A stretch of DNA of 13,063 bases from contig PKCT01000020.1 in assembly GCA_002862325.1 (NCBI GenBank), forward strand, positions 1-13,063, read 5' to 3'. Below are positions 7,612-13,063 of the stretch, in pieces (within the stretch, counting starts at the first letter, position 1; each line of letters starts with the position of its first letter). The notes below the pieces were generated by a model. That model was not told the origin of the DNA, made no database searches, and saw only the letters and a list, made by a program, of their open reading frames with translations. The stretch is from Phycisphaerae bacterium. GTDB taxonomy: Bacteria; Planctomycetota; Phycisphaerae; Phycisphaerales; SM1A02. The translations under genes and the position numbers were made by a program.

Positions 7612-7821
7612 GTTGGTTTCTGTCGATCCGTGGGAAATCCGCGTGAATGCGGCCTTCCGGCGACTGGCGTCTGTCCAGGGTCCGGTTGGGAAGGAGCGAA
7701 GGCTCTCCGGGGCTGGACCAGTGGCCGGACCGGCAGTCTCCGGGCCTCCGATCGGCGAGTCCAGGGGTTTGGACGCCTTTTAACCGGATCATGATCGGAC
7801 CAATGCCGTCGCTTGACATTT

Positions 7822-7838
7822 CGAGCCGTCTCGGCTCG
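7822..7838. repeat. Short inverted repeat
   Basis: CGAGCCG (7822-7828) pairs perfectly with CGGCTCG (7832-7838) around a 3-nt loop, TCT. No T tract follows on either strand. It is one of three hairpins within 200 bp. Confidence 0.4.
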
Positions 7839-7887
7839 TGCCGCCGAACGGGTCGCCAGGGTCTGGTGCTTTTTTCCAAGACCAGCG

Positions 7888-7929
7888 GAGCCCGATTCCA
7901 TTCACGACGACGTGGATGGAATCGGGCTC
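7888..7929. repeat. 18-bp-stem hairpin without U tract
   Basis: Arms 7888-7905 and 7912-7929 form an 18-bp stem with a 6-nt loop (GACGAC). The only non-Watson-Crick pair opposes T and G, a wobble in plus-strand RNA. No T run follows in either reading direction, so it is not a standard intrinsic terminator. It lies 96 bp beyond the stop of the minus-strand unknown gene and about 290 bp before the PEP-CTERM start. It could be a U-less terminator, an mRNA-stabilising element or part of a small RNA. Confidence 0.6.
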
Positions 7930-7991
7930 TCGGGCATGGTCGGCGGAACCGAGCGTCCAGCATGAACGGGCTGCTCGAGGTTCCACCGCGA

Positions 7992-8024
7992 CCGATCGCG
8001 AAAGGTTCCCGGTTTCGCGACCGG
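7992..8024 (-). terminator. Hairpin abutting the stop codon of the unknown gene
   Basis: CCGATCGCGAAA (7992-8003) and TTTCGCGACCGG (8013-8024) form a 12-bp stem with one non-Watson-Crick pair and a 9-nt loop. On the minus strand it starts directly after the TAG at 8027-8025. No U tract follows, so termination is only suggested by position; protection of the 3' end is an alternative. Confidence 0.4.
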
Positions 8025-8504
8025 CTAGGCTCCGTCCCTGCGTGTCGCCGCGTGCGTCCCTTGGGGTTCGCGAGCGTTCAGAAACGGAGATGGGGTCACA
8101 TCCTGCGAGGCAGGACGTGCATTGAGTTGGGCCAGGATGTGCATCGGATTGGCACGCCGCCGAATCGCGTCCTCCGCCGCCTGTGAGAACCCCATCGAAT
8201 CCTGACCAGTCGATGGTTCGGAGGTCGAATCCTGTCCGGGTCGAGCGGTGGGCGTTGCTGGTCGCAGGTGGAACGACGGCGTGTCGGCATCGTCACCGCG
8301 CTGGCCGGGCTCAGCGTCGAGCAGCTGCTCACAGATGCGACGTACGGCGGACGCTGTGCCACGAAAGGCGACGACCTCGCCGGTGTTCGCGTCGATGTCG
8401 AGCGACACGATGTCTGGGTTCGCGTCGATTTGATCGGACTCGTCCGCGATGACCGAGCGCTCGAGGTCATGATGGGAAAATTCTGGGTTGGGGAACTTCA
8501 ACAC
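8025..8504 (-). CDS. Hypothetical protein, unrecognised
   Basis: A 159-residue soluble protein that I do not recognise. Codon third positions are mostly G or C in this frame, as in the neighbouring genes, which supports real coding. The best-structured part is 31-63: a likely strand DIVSLDID, a turn with NTGE, a strand VVAFRGT and a helix ASAVRRICEQLLD, suggesting a small alpha/beta unit. Residues 64-104 are an acidic linker rich in P, S and T. A second likely helix covers 105-129 (GFSQAAEDAIRRRANPMH onward), and the tail is polar. There is no signal peptide or membrane segment. GTG 8504 has GAGGA 4 nt upstream; GTG 8549, preceded by AGGA at 7 nt, would add 15 residues. It stands alone, with its stop against a hairpin. 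Confidence 0.68.
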   Translation of the reverse strand: MLKFPNPEFSHHDLERSVIADESDQIDANPDIVSLDIDANTGEVVAFRGTASAVRRICEQLLDAEPGQRGDDADTPSFHLRPATPTARPGQDSTSEPSTGQDSMGFSQAAEDAIRRRANPMHILAQLNARPASQDVTPSPFLNAREPQGTHAATRRDGA

Positions 8505-8554
8505 TGAATCCTCGGGAAGGACGCCGTGAAGGGCGTCGCAAGGGAACACACGAC

Positions 8555-8571
8555 GGTCCTACGGGAGGACC
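8555..8571. repeat. Short hairpin upstream of the unknown gene
   Basis: GGTCCT (8555-8560) and AGGACC (8566-8571) pair perfectly around ACGGG. On the minus strand it covers the AGGA that would serve the longer GTG 8549 start. It could therefore mask that ribosome binding site, or simply lie in the leader if GTG 8504 is used. Confidence 0.3.
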
Positions 8572-8703
8572 GGCCGGACCTCCGATCACGGATGAGGCGG
8601 ACGACGTCCACCACCGATGCCGGTGGTTCCGAACACACTGGATGTATCCCTTGTTCCCGAGGACCGGGAGAAGTCCTCTCGCAGTAAGGTGCCCCCAAAT
8701 ACG

Positions 8704-8716
8704 GGTTTGGCAAACC
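8704..8716. promoter_or_regulatory. Operator-like palindrome in a divergent intergenic region
   Basis: GGTTTG-G-CAAACC is a perfect 6+1+6 inverted repeat. It lies between the minus-strand unknown gene and the plus-strand CBM9-like lipoprotein gene, about 90 bp before the latter. Size and symmetry fit a dimeric repressor site, but no paired -35/-10 is clear and there is no second copy in the window. Confidence 0.25.
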
Positions 8717-8806
8717 GAGATGCCACTTTTTGCGTTCAAAAGATCGTCAGTCGGGACTCGTATCCGGGGCCGATGCACGTCGGACGTCGTATCCTCCTCC
8801 GTCCAG

Positions 8807-9715
8807 ATGCAGACCGACCAATCCACAAGACGCTCGAATTGCCGAGGATGGACCTGGGGTTTGATGGTTCTGGGGCTCTCGGGGTGCCCGGCAGGGTGCC
8901 AGGTTCCCGGGAATCAGCCTGGGCTCGACGTGGCCTCGCCCACGGTGCCGGTGCTGTGGCCTCCCCTCGAATACGACTGTCCGCGGGCCTCCGAACCACC
9001 TTCCTTCGACGGAAACCTCGATTCGGGGGCTTGGCGGAGGGTGCCCTGGACCTCACCGTTTCTCGATATCGAGGGGCCGGTCCGTCCTGCGCCGGCCTGG
9101 TCGACCAGGGCGAAGATGATGTGGGACGACCAGCGGCTCTACCTCGGATTCGAGTTGGAGGAACCCGATCTCTGGGCCACCTACGACCAGCATGACATGG
9201 TGGTCTTCCACGAGAACGACATCGAGGTCTTCATCGATCCGAACGGTGATGGTTGCGAGTACTACGAGATCGAGGTCAACGTGCTCGGTACGGTCTTCGA
9301 CCTGTTCCTGCACCGCCCCTATCGCGCGGGCGGCCCCGCCGAGCACGGATGGGATTGCGAAGGGCTTCACGTCGCCATCGCGACGGACGGCACGGTCAAC
9401 CGACCGGACGATGTCGACGGCGGCTGGGTCGTCGAGCTCGCGGTGCCCTGGTCCGCCCTCCGTCTTCCAACCACCCACGTCGACGGTCGGCCCTGGTCGC
9501 TACCGCCGATCGCGGAGCATCTGCGAAGCGTGACGCCCAGGGTGGGCGACGTCTGGCGGATCAACTTCTCGCGGGTCCAGTGGGATCTGGAATCGGATGG
9601 GCGGCGGTATCGGAAGATCCCGGGCCGGCCTGAACACAACTGGACCTGGACACCCCAATGGGAGATCAACATGCACGTGCCGAGCCGTTGGGGGTACGTT
9701 CGATTCCTTCCGTGA
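8807..9715 (+). CDS. CBM9-like domain lipoprotein
   Basis: A 302-residue predicted lipoprotein. The N terminus has arginines (R8, R9, R13), a hydrophobic run WGLMVLGLSG and a lipobox LSGC with Cys27 as the lipid-modified residue. The rest resembles the family 9-like carbohydrate-binding fold. It opens with PSFDGNLDSGAWRRVPW (65-81), then MMWDDQRLYLGFELEEP (104-120), HENDIEVFIDPNGDG (135-149) and YYEIEVNVLGTVFDLF (152-167). It continues with WVVELAVPWSAL (207-218), VWRINFSRV (249-257) and closes with MHVPSRWGYVRF (289-300). Members bind or help process polysaccharide; the ligand here cannot be told and no catalytic domain is seen. ATG 8807 is chosen because it gives a complete signal peptide; no good Shine-Dalgarno precedes it. 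ATG 8864 has GGGG nearby but would leave almost no signal sequence. It ends 9 bp from the convergent HIT gene. Confidence 0.85.
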   Translation: MQTDQSTRRSNCRGWTWGLMVLGLSGCPAGCQVPGNQPGLDVASPTVPVLWPPLEYDCPRASEPPSFDGNLDSGAWRRVPWTSPFLDIEGPVRPAPAWSTRAKMMWDDQRLYLGFELEEPDLWATYDQHDMVVFHENDIEVFIDPNGDGCEYYEIEVNVLGTVFDLFLHRPYRAGGPAEHGWDCEGLHVAIATDGTVNRPDDVDGGWVVELAVPWSALRLPTTHVDGRPWSLPPIAEHLRSVTPRVGDVWRINFSRVQWDLESDGRRYRKIPGRPEHNWTWTPQWEINMHVPSRWGYVRFLP

Positions 9716-9724
9716 TCGCCCGGG

Positions 9725-10141
9725 TCACGACCCGTCGGCCCCGATCAGCTCCGCCATCCGGCCTGCGATCTCTTCCGCATCATCCCCCAGGCTTCCCGCC
9801 GTCCAACCCAGGTCCAGACCCGCATCGGGGTATCGAGGAACGATGTGGATGTGGACGTGCATGACCACCTGCTGGGCGGCGGCACCGTTGTTCTGGAGAA
9901 GGTTGTAGTCGGTGGCTCCCGTCGCCTGGCAGACCGCCCGGCAGATTCGGGGCAGCACTCGACCAAGGGCCGCGGCCGCGTCATCGGAGAGTTCGGCCAT
10001 GGTCGCCTTGGCCTCCTTCGGAATCACGAGCGTGTGGCCTCGGCTGAGTGGTGCCACATCCAGGAACGCGAGGACGTGGTCGTCCTCGAAGACGCGGTGG
10101 CAGGGGATCTCGCCCTCGATGATGCGTGAGAAGATCGTCAT
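9725..10141 (-). CDS. HIT-family nucleotide hydrolase
   Basis: A 138-residue histidine-triad protein. The N terminus IFSRIIEGEIPCHRVFEDD (3-21) and FLDVAPLSRGHTLVIPK (26-42) are typical of the Hint branch. The active-site triad is HVHIHIVPR (95-103), with H95, H97 and H99; H99 should be the nucleophile. LLQNNG (81-86) upstream is also conserved in the family. Such enzymes hydrolyse nucleoside phosphoramidates and similar AMP-linked compounds. The protein is cytoplasmic and of normal length for the family. GGAG 7 nt before ATG 10141 fixes the start. It is divergent from nadC with a 93-bp gap, so the two promoters must sit close together or overlap. No particular metabolic link to the neighbours is shown. 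Confidence 0.96.
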   Translation of the reverse strand: MTIFSRIIEGEIPCHRVFEDDHVLAFLDVAPLSRGHTLVIPKEAKATMAELSDDAAAALGRVLPRICRAVCQATGATDYNLLQNNGAAAQQVVMHVHIHIVPRYPDAGLDLGWTAGSLGDDAEEIAGRMAELIGADGS

Positions 10142-10181
10142 GGGTGGGCTCCAAAGCGGGAGTCGTCGAATCGTGGCACGG

Positions 10182-10191
10182 ATCGTACGAT
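10182..10191. promoter_or_regulatory. Palindrome between divergent HIT and nadC genes
   Basis: ATCGTACGAT is a perfect 10-bp palindrome in the centre of the 93-bp gap. It contains TACGAT on both strands, a two-mismatch match to a -10 box, so it could act as a -10 in both directions or as a small operator. No matching -35 is seen at 17 bp on either side. Confidence 0.25.
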
Positions 10192-10220
10192 GTCCGTTTC
10201 CGATACCCGGCAACCTCCTC

Positions 10221-10227
10221 GAGGGAG
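10221..10227 (+). promoter_or_regulatory. Ribosome binding site that sets the nadC start
   Basis: GAGGGAG is 7 nt before GTG 10235. The in-frame ATG at 10190, 15 codons upstream, has no such site and would overlap the central palindrome of the divergent promoter region. Confidence 0.65.
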
Positions 10228-10234
10228 ACATCGC

Positions 10235-11164
10235 GTGCACATCGATTCCCACCGCTTTGAACCGTACGGCGCCTGCACGCTCGAGGAGGTCTTCGAGCGA
10301 CTCGTCGAGCCCGGGCTGGACAAGGCGATCGACGCATGGATCGCCGAGGACTACGGAGACGAGGGCGATCTGACCACTGCGGCGTTCATCGCGCCGGACA
10401 TCGAGGTCCGGGCGGAGATCCGGTCGCGGCAGTACGGCGTCCTCTGTGGTCTGCCCGTCATCAGACGGATCGCGGCCCGGGCCGCGGGGACCATCGAGAC
10501 CGAGCCTCTCGCGGTCGATGGCGATCGCGTCGCACCCGGGATGAGGGTCATGGAGATTCGCGGCCCACTGGCACAGATCCTTCCGGTCGAGCGGGTGATG
10601 CTCAATTTCCTGGGGCGGGCATCCGGCGTCGCGACCGCGACCTCCCGCTTCGTGGACGCGGTCGCGGGAACGCCGGCATCGATCGTCGATACTCGCAAGA
10701 CCACGCCCGGCCTCCGCCGGGTCGAGAAGTACGCGGTGAGGGCCGGCGGGGGACGACTCCATCGCATCGGCCTCTTCGACGCGGTCCTGATCAAGGACAA
10801 TCACCTCGTCGGCCTCGGACCCGAGTTCGCGGCGGCGGTCGAATCGGCGTCGAGCGGCTGCCGGGAGCAGATGAGTCCGAGATTCATCGAGATCGAGGTC
10901 GACGATCTGGTCCAGCTCGATCGCGTGCTGGATCTTCCGTCCGGGACGGTGGACATCGTGCTCCTGGACAACATGGATCTGTCTTCGATTCGCGAGGCGG
11001 TCGCTCGACGGGACGAACGGCGGCGAGGCATTCAGCTCGAGGTCTCCGGAGGCGTCACGCTGGAGTCGGTGCGAGCGTTCGCGGAGACCGGCGTCGATCG
11101 GATCGCGGTGGGTGCCATCACCCATTCCGCCATGCAGGTCGACTTCGGGCTCGACGTTCAATGA
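10235..11164 (+). CDS. nadC: Nicotinate-nucleotide pyrophosphorylase (carboxylating)
   Basis: Quinolinate phosphoribosyltransferase (EC 2.4.2.19) makes nicotinate mononucleotide, CO2 and pyrophosphate from quinolinate and PRPP in de novo NAD synthesis. The 309 residues are of normal family length. Motifs in order are EDYGDEGDLTT (38-48), VERVMLNFLGRASGVAT (118-134), DTRKTTPGLRRVEKYAV (152-168), GGGRLHRIGLFDAVLIKDNH (171-190), FIEIEVDDL (217-225), VLLDNM (242-247), LEVSGGV (268-274) and VDRIAVGAITHSA (287-299). The basic and acidic residues that bind quinolinate and PRPP in the family are all in these segments. No nadA or nadB is nearby. GTG 10235 is chosen for its ribosome binding site; ATG 10190 would add 15 residues. 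The stop overlaps the birA start in ATGA, so the two are translationally coupled. Confidence 0.96.
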   Translation: MHIDSHRFEPYGACTLEEVFERLVEPGLDKAIDAWIAEDYGDEGDLTTAAFIAPDIEVRAEIRSRQYGVLCGLPVIRRIAARAAGTIETEPLAVDGDRVAPGMRVMEIRGPLAQILPVERVMLNFLGRASGVATATSRFVDAVAGTPASIVDTRKTTPGLRRVEKYAVRAGGGRLHRIGLFDAVLIKDNHLVGLGPEFAAAVESASSGCREQMSPRFIEIEVDDLVQLDRVLDLPSGTVDIVLLDNMDLSSIREAVARRDERRRGIQLEVSGGVTLESVRAFAETGVDRIAVGAITHSAMQVDFGLDVQ

Positions 11165-11931
11165 ACGACGATGGGGTGGCCGGTTGGGCGGATGAGATCG
11201 AACGGGTGGTGGAGGCCACCCGCTTCGACGCCGGTCGGGTGAGGGTCTTCGAATCCTGCGGATCGACCCAGGACCCCGCGCGAGATCTCGGTGTCGGCTC
11301 GGTGGTCACCACTGGCCTGCAGACCGAGGGGCGTGGCCGTCTGGGACGTTCATGGATCGATACCGAAGGGCGGGGGATCGCCGTGAGCCTGGGCCTCGAG
11401 CTCGTCGATCCCGCGGTTCTGAGCGTCGCCGCGGGGCTCGCGGTCCTGACCGTTCTCCGAGGCGTCTGCAGGCCGGAGCACGCCGGGCGAATCGGGTTGA
11501 AGTTCCCCAACGACGTGGTCGACCGCGAAAGCGGTCGGAAGTTCGCCGGCATCCTGGTGGAGGCGGATCCATCCGTCGCCATCCTGGGAATCGGCATCAA
11601 CGTACGGACGCCGTCGCGACCGGTCGCCTCCCCGGCCATCGCGATCGACGAACTCGTTGCGGAGGATCGGACGCCGGAACGACTTCCGCTGCTGCTCGAG
11701 CTCCTGCGGCAGATCGATCGACTTCTCGATCTCCGCATCGATGAGCTCCGCTTCCGCTACGAGCGGGAGCACATCCCGACCGGTCGCGAAGTGCGGATCG
11801 AATCCAACGGAGCCCGGTACGAGGGTCGTCTCGAGTCGCTCGATCCATTCGGCGTCCTGCTTCTCCGCGAATCGGGTACCGGTCGGGTTCGCGAGTTCGC
11901 CGCATCCCAGGTCCGCCTCGAACGATGGTGA
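11161..11931 (+). CDS. birA: Biotin--[acetyl-CoA-carboxylase] ligase, monofunctional
   Basis: This enzyme activates biotin to biotinyl-5'-AMP and attaches it to the carrier lysine of biotin-dependent carboxylases. The 256 residues begin directly with the catalytic domain: FESCGSTQD (30-38), GRGRLGRSW (57-65, the adenylate-binding loop), GLKFPNDVV (112-120, with F for the usual W), GRKFAGILVE (125-134) and ILGIGINV (141-148). Residues about 205-256 form the small SH3-like C-terminal domain. There is no N-terminal winged-helix domain, so unlike E. coli BirA it should not repress the biotin operon. Its ATG overlaps the nadC stop (ATGA). The nadC-birA pairing is also seen in other bacteria, where the two cofactor genes share a transcript. 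The downstream exported-protein gene follows after 56 bp. Confidence 0.93.
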   Translation: MNDDGVAGWADEIERVVEATRFDAGRVRVFESCGSTQDPARDLGVGSVVTTGLQTEGRGRLGRSWIDTEGRGIAVSLGLELVDPAVLSVAAGLAVLTVLRGVCRPEHAGRIGLKFPNDVVDRESGRKFAGILVEADPSVAILGIGINVRTPSRPVASPAIAIDELVAEDRTPERLPLLLELLRQIDRLLDLRIDELRFRYEREHIPTGREVRIESNGARYEGRLESLDPFGVLLLRESGTGRVREFAASQVRLERW

Positions 11932-11987
11932 AGGGCGATGGCCTCGTCGACTTGAGCCACCAGGCCCGCGGGACCGATGAACACGGT

Positions 11988-12656
11988 ATGGAGTCGTCCT
12001 TCCCAGTCAGGTTCAGATGCGTGTGTCTCGCACTTCTCGTGGCTCTACCGGTCGCATCAGCGACGGTGCTCGCCGCCCCTCCGACGGCGGAGGAGACGCC
12101 CCTCCGGGTCTTGAGCCAGACCGTGCAGCTGACGCCGCGCGACCAGATGGTCGAGGATCAGGGACCGCTCGACGTCAGTCTCAGACGAATCGAGCCGGGA
12201 TTGGAGCTTCCGTCGGGATACCGCCACGTCTACTCGCTGTCCGAGGGGGGCCTGATGCGGGCGAATGGCGGGCTTGCAGCGGTGTTTCCCAAGTCGATCT
12301 ACGTCCAGACGCGCGAGGGCGTCATCCCGGATGTGCCGGCGGGAACGCGGTTCGTCATCGGAGGCCTTCCGATGGGTGAAGAGGCCGGACACGGTCGCCT
12401 GCTCGCCGTCGATCCCATGCGACCCGATGCGCTTCCGGTCTCGAGGCCGACTCCGGAGCTGGTTCAAAGTCGACCGTCGTCGGGCGTGGGATTCGGTCCC
12501 GGCTATCGCGTCCGCAGATCGGCCGCCCCGACCTTCGAGGGGGGACTCGCTCGATTCCAGCTCGATCCGGCCTATCGGCGTCTTCGACTGCGGCGTCTCG
12601 TCGTAAACGTGTCCTCGTCCGCGCCGTCGGCCGACGAGGCGGTGGACGACCGCTAG
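11988..12656 (+). CDS. Sec-exported hypothetical protein
   Basis: A 222-residue protein that I do not recognise. Residues 1-30 look like a Sec signal peptide: R8 and R10, a hydrophobic run CLALLVALPVASATVL and an AxA-like site around LAAPP (28-32). The mature part has likely strands at VYSLSEGGLM (81-90) and KSIYVQTREGVI (102-113), with AGTRFVIGGLPMGEE at 118-132. The tail is basic (YRRLRLRRLVVNV, 196-208) and has no membrane anchor or sorting motif. ATG 11988 is chosen because the signal peptide begins there; its ribosome binding site is weak. ATG 11925 would overlap the birA end and add 21 hydrophilic residues before the signal. Third-position G/C bias supports this frame over the opposing one. 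It may be on the nadC-birA transcript. Location is probably periplasmic. Confidence 0.75.
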   Translation: MESSFPVRFRCVCLALLVALPVASATVLAAPPTAEETPLRVLSQTVQLTPRDQMVEDQGPLDVSLRRIEPGLELPSGYRHVYSLSEGGLMRANGGLAAVFPKSIYVQTREGVIPDVPAGTRFVIGGLPMGEEAGHGRLLAVDPMRPDALPVSRPTPELVQSRPSSGVGFGPGYRVRRSAAPTFEGGLARFQLDPAYRRLRLRRLVVNVSSSAPSADEAVDDR

Positions 12657-12814
12657 GTCCTGCGTGGCCCATCGATCGGGACTTCGAGGCCCGGAGACGA
12701 CCACCCGCGTGATCGGCTGCATCGACGATTCTCCTGGGAATCGCCCGCTTCGTCCTCCTCGCTGGAGGCCGCCTCCGAATCTCCCGGGTCCGACGGCGAT
12801 CCGCCACAGACGAG

Positions 12815-13063
12815 CTACTGGTCGATCCTCGTGTTGCGATTTCGAACCATGATCTCCGGAAGCGTCTTCCGGTGGATCTCCGGTGGCGTGTACGACTTGT
12901 GCGCGTATCCCATCGGTATGAGCAGGAACGGTCGCTCGTATGAAGGGCGATCGAGGATCTCGCAGAGGAAGGACATCGGACTCGGGGTGTGGGTCAGCGT
13001 CGAGAGTCCCGCCTGGTGCGCCGCCGCGATCAGAATGCCGACGGCGATGCCCACCGACTCGTT
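12815..13063 (-). CDS. Nitroreductase-family protein, C-terminal part (partial)
   Basis: The frame is open from the right edge to the TAG at 12817-12815; 82 C-terminal residues are visible and the start is outside the window. SVGIAVGILIAAAHQAGL, THTPSPMSFLCEILDRP and FLLIPMGYAH follow the usual end of FMN-dependent nitroreductases. In that family this region packs a helix against the flavin, and the GY segment lies near the dimer interface. Members reduce nitro compounds, quinones or other electrophiles with NAD(P)H; the substrate here cannot be told. The FMN-binding N-terminal residues are not visible, so activity cannot be judged. It converges with the exported-protein gene across about 160 bp that hold no gene and no clear terminator. 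Confidence 0.82.
   Translation of the reverse strand, partial: NESVGIAVGILIAAAHQAGLSTLTHTPSPMSFLCEILDRPSYERPFLLIPMGYAHKSYTPPEIHRKTLPEIMVRNRNTRIDQ

Larger units (their letters stand above)
7596..8024. other. Non-coding, hairpin-rich intergenic region
   Basis: About 430 bp lie between the minus-strand unknown gene and the PEP-CTERM gene. No reading frame here has a believable start and protein-like composition. The region holds three inverted repeats (7822-7838, 7888-7929, 7992-8024) and a 10-bp palindrome GATCATGATC at 7787-7796. It must contain the end of the upstream minus-strand transcript and the promoter and leader of the PEP-CTERM gene. I cannot point to a convincing minus-strand -35/-10 pair. 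Confidence 0.6.

Noticed and set aside
7813..7818. Perfect TTGACA -35 box (another at 6852-6857)
   Set aside because: No -10-like hexamer lies 16-18 bp downstream of either, and neither precedes a gene on that strand at a sensible distance.
7647..8186. A 179-residue plus-strand frame across the hairpin-rich region
   Set aside because: It is rich in arginine and serine with no motif, no ribosome binding site, and runs through the inverted repeats and antisense to a better-supported gene.
8558..8568. CCTACGGGAGG, identical to a conserved 16S rRNA segment
   Set aside because: Only 11 bases match and the flanks do not continue as rRNA; it is part of a small hairpin. No rRNA gene is here.
10336..11160. 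Upstream extension of the birA frame through nadC
   Set aside because: The extension is arginine-rich shadow sequence; the ATGA overlap with nadC at 11161 gives a clear start and a normal BirA length.
12057..12722. Minus-strand frame opposite the exported protein, with AGGAG 7 nt before its ATG
   Set aside because: The ribosome-site match is good, but the protein is arginine-rich and unstructured. The plus strand has better third-position bias and a signal peptide. The site may be chance.

Overview
The window is high-GC bacterial chromosome, densely coding with strong G/C bias at third codon positions. It probably comes from a planctomycete of the class Phycisphaerae. The main clue is a secreted protein ending in a PAP-type PEP-CTERM tail (PAPGALALLGLAG followed by GRRRRG), a form common in that class. 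The mostly single-gene layout and the small unrecognised exported proteins fit. This placement is an inference; there is no rRNA or tRNA gene to confirm it.

Layout, left to right. (1) 3-1311: the C-terminal end of a TgpA-like transglutaminase membrane protein, overlapped by a class I methyltransferase. (2) 1503-2405: a PilZ-like, possibly c-di-GMP-binding protein, converging on pabB (aminodeoxychorismate synthase component I, minus strand); the two stop codons share one CTAG. (3) 3977-6706: ppdK, pyruvate phosphate dikinase, with a basic N-terminal extension and a strong intrinsic terminator. A second, opposed terminator follows and serves the next gene. (4) 6933-7595: the minus-strand PEP-CTERM protein. 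About 430 bp of non-coding, hairpin-rich DNA separates it from an unrecognised minus-strand protein at 8025-8504. (5) 8807-9715: a CBM9-like lipoprotein, converging on a HIT-family hydrolase (minus). (6) 10235-11931: nadC and birA, translationally coupled through ATGA, followed by an unrecognised Sec-exported protein. (7) 12815-13063: the C-terminal end of a nitroreductase-like protein (minus).

How the genes work together. Most of the window is housekeeping and cofactor metabolism: folate (pabB), NAD (nadC), biotin attachment (birA), the pyruvate/PEP node (ppdK) and nucleotide hydrolysis (HIT). Cell-surface or exported proteins are interspersed: the PEP-CTERM protein, the CBM9-like lipoprotein and the 222-residue exported protein. 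I see no mobile element, CRISPR array, toxin-antitoxin pair or defence-like cassette, and no strong case for a new multi-gene system. The least explained parts are the 7596-8024 hairpin region with its neighbouring unknown gene, the divergent PilZ-like protein, and the N-terminal extension of PPDK.
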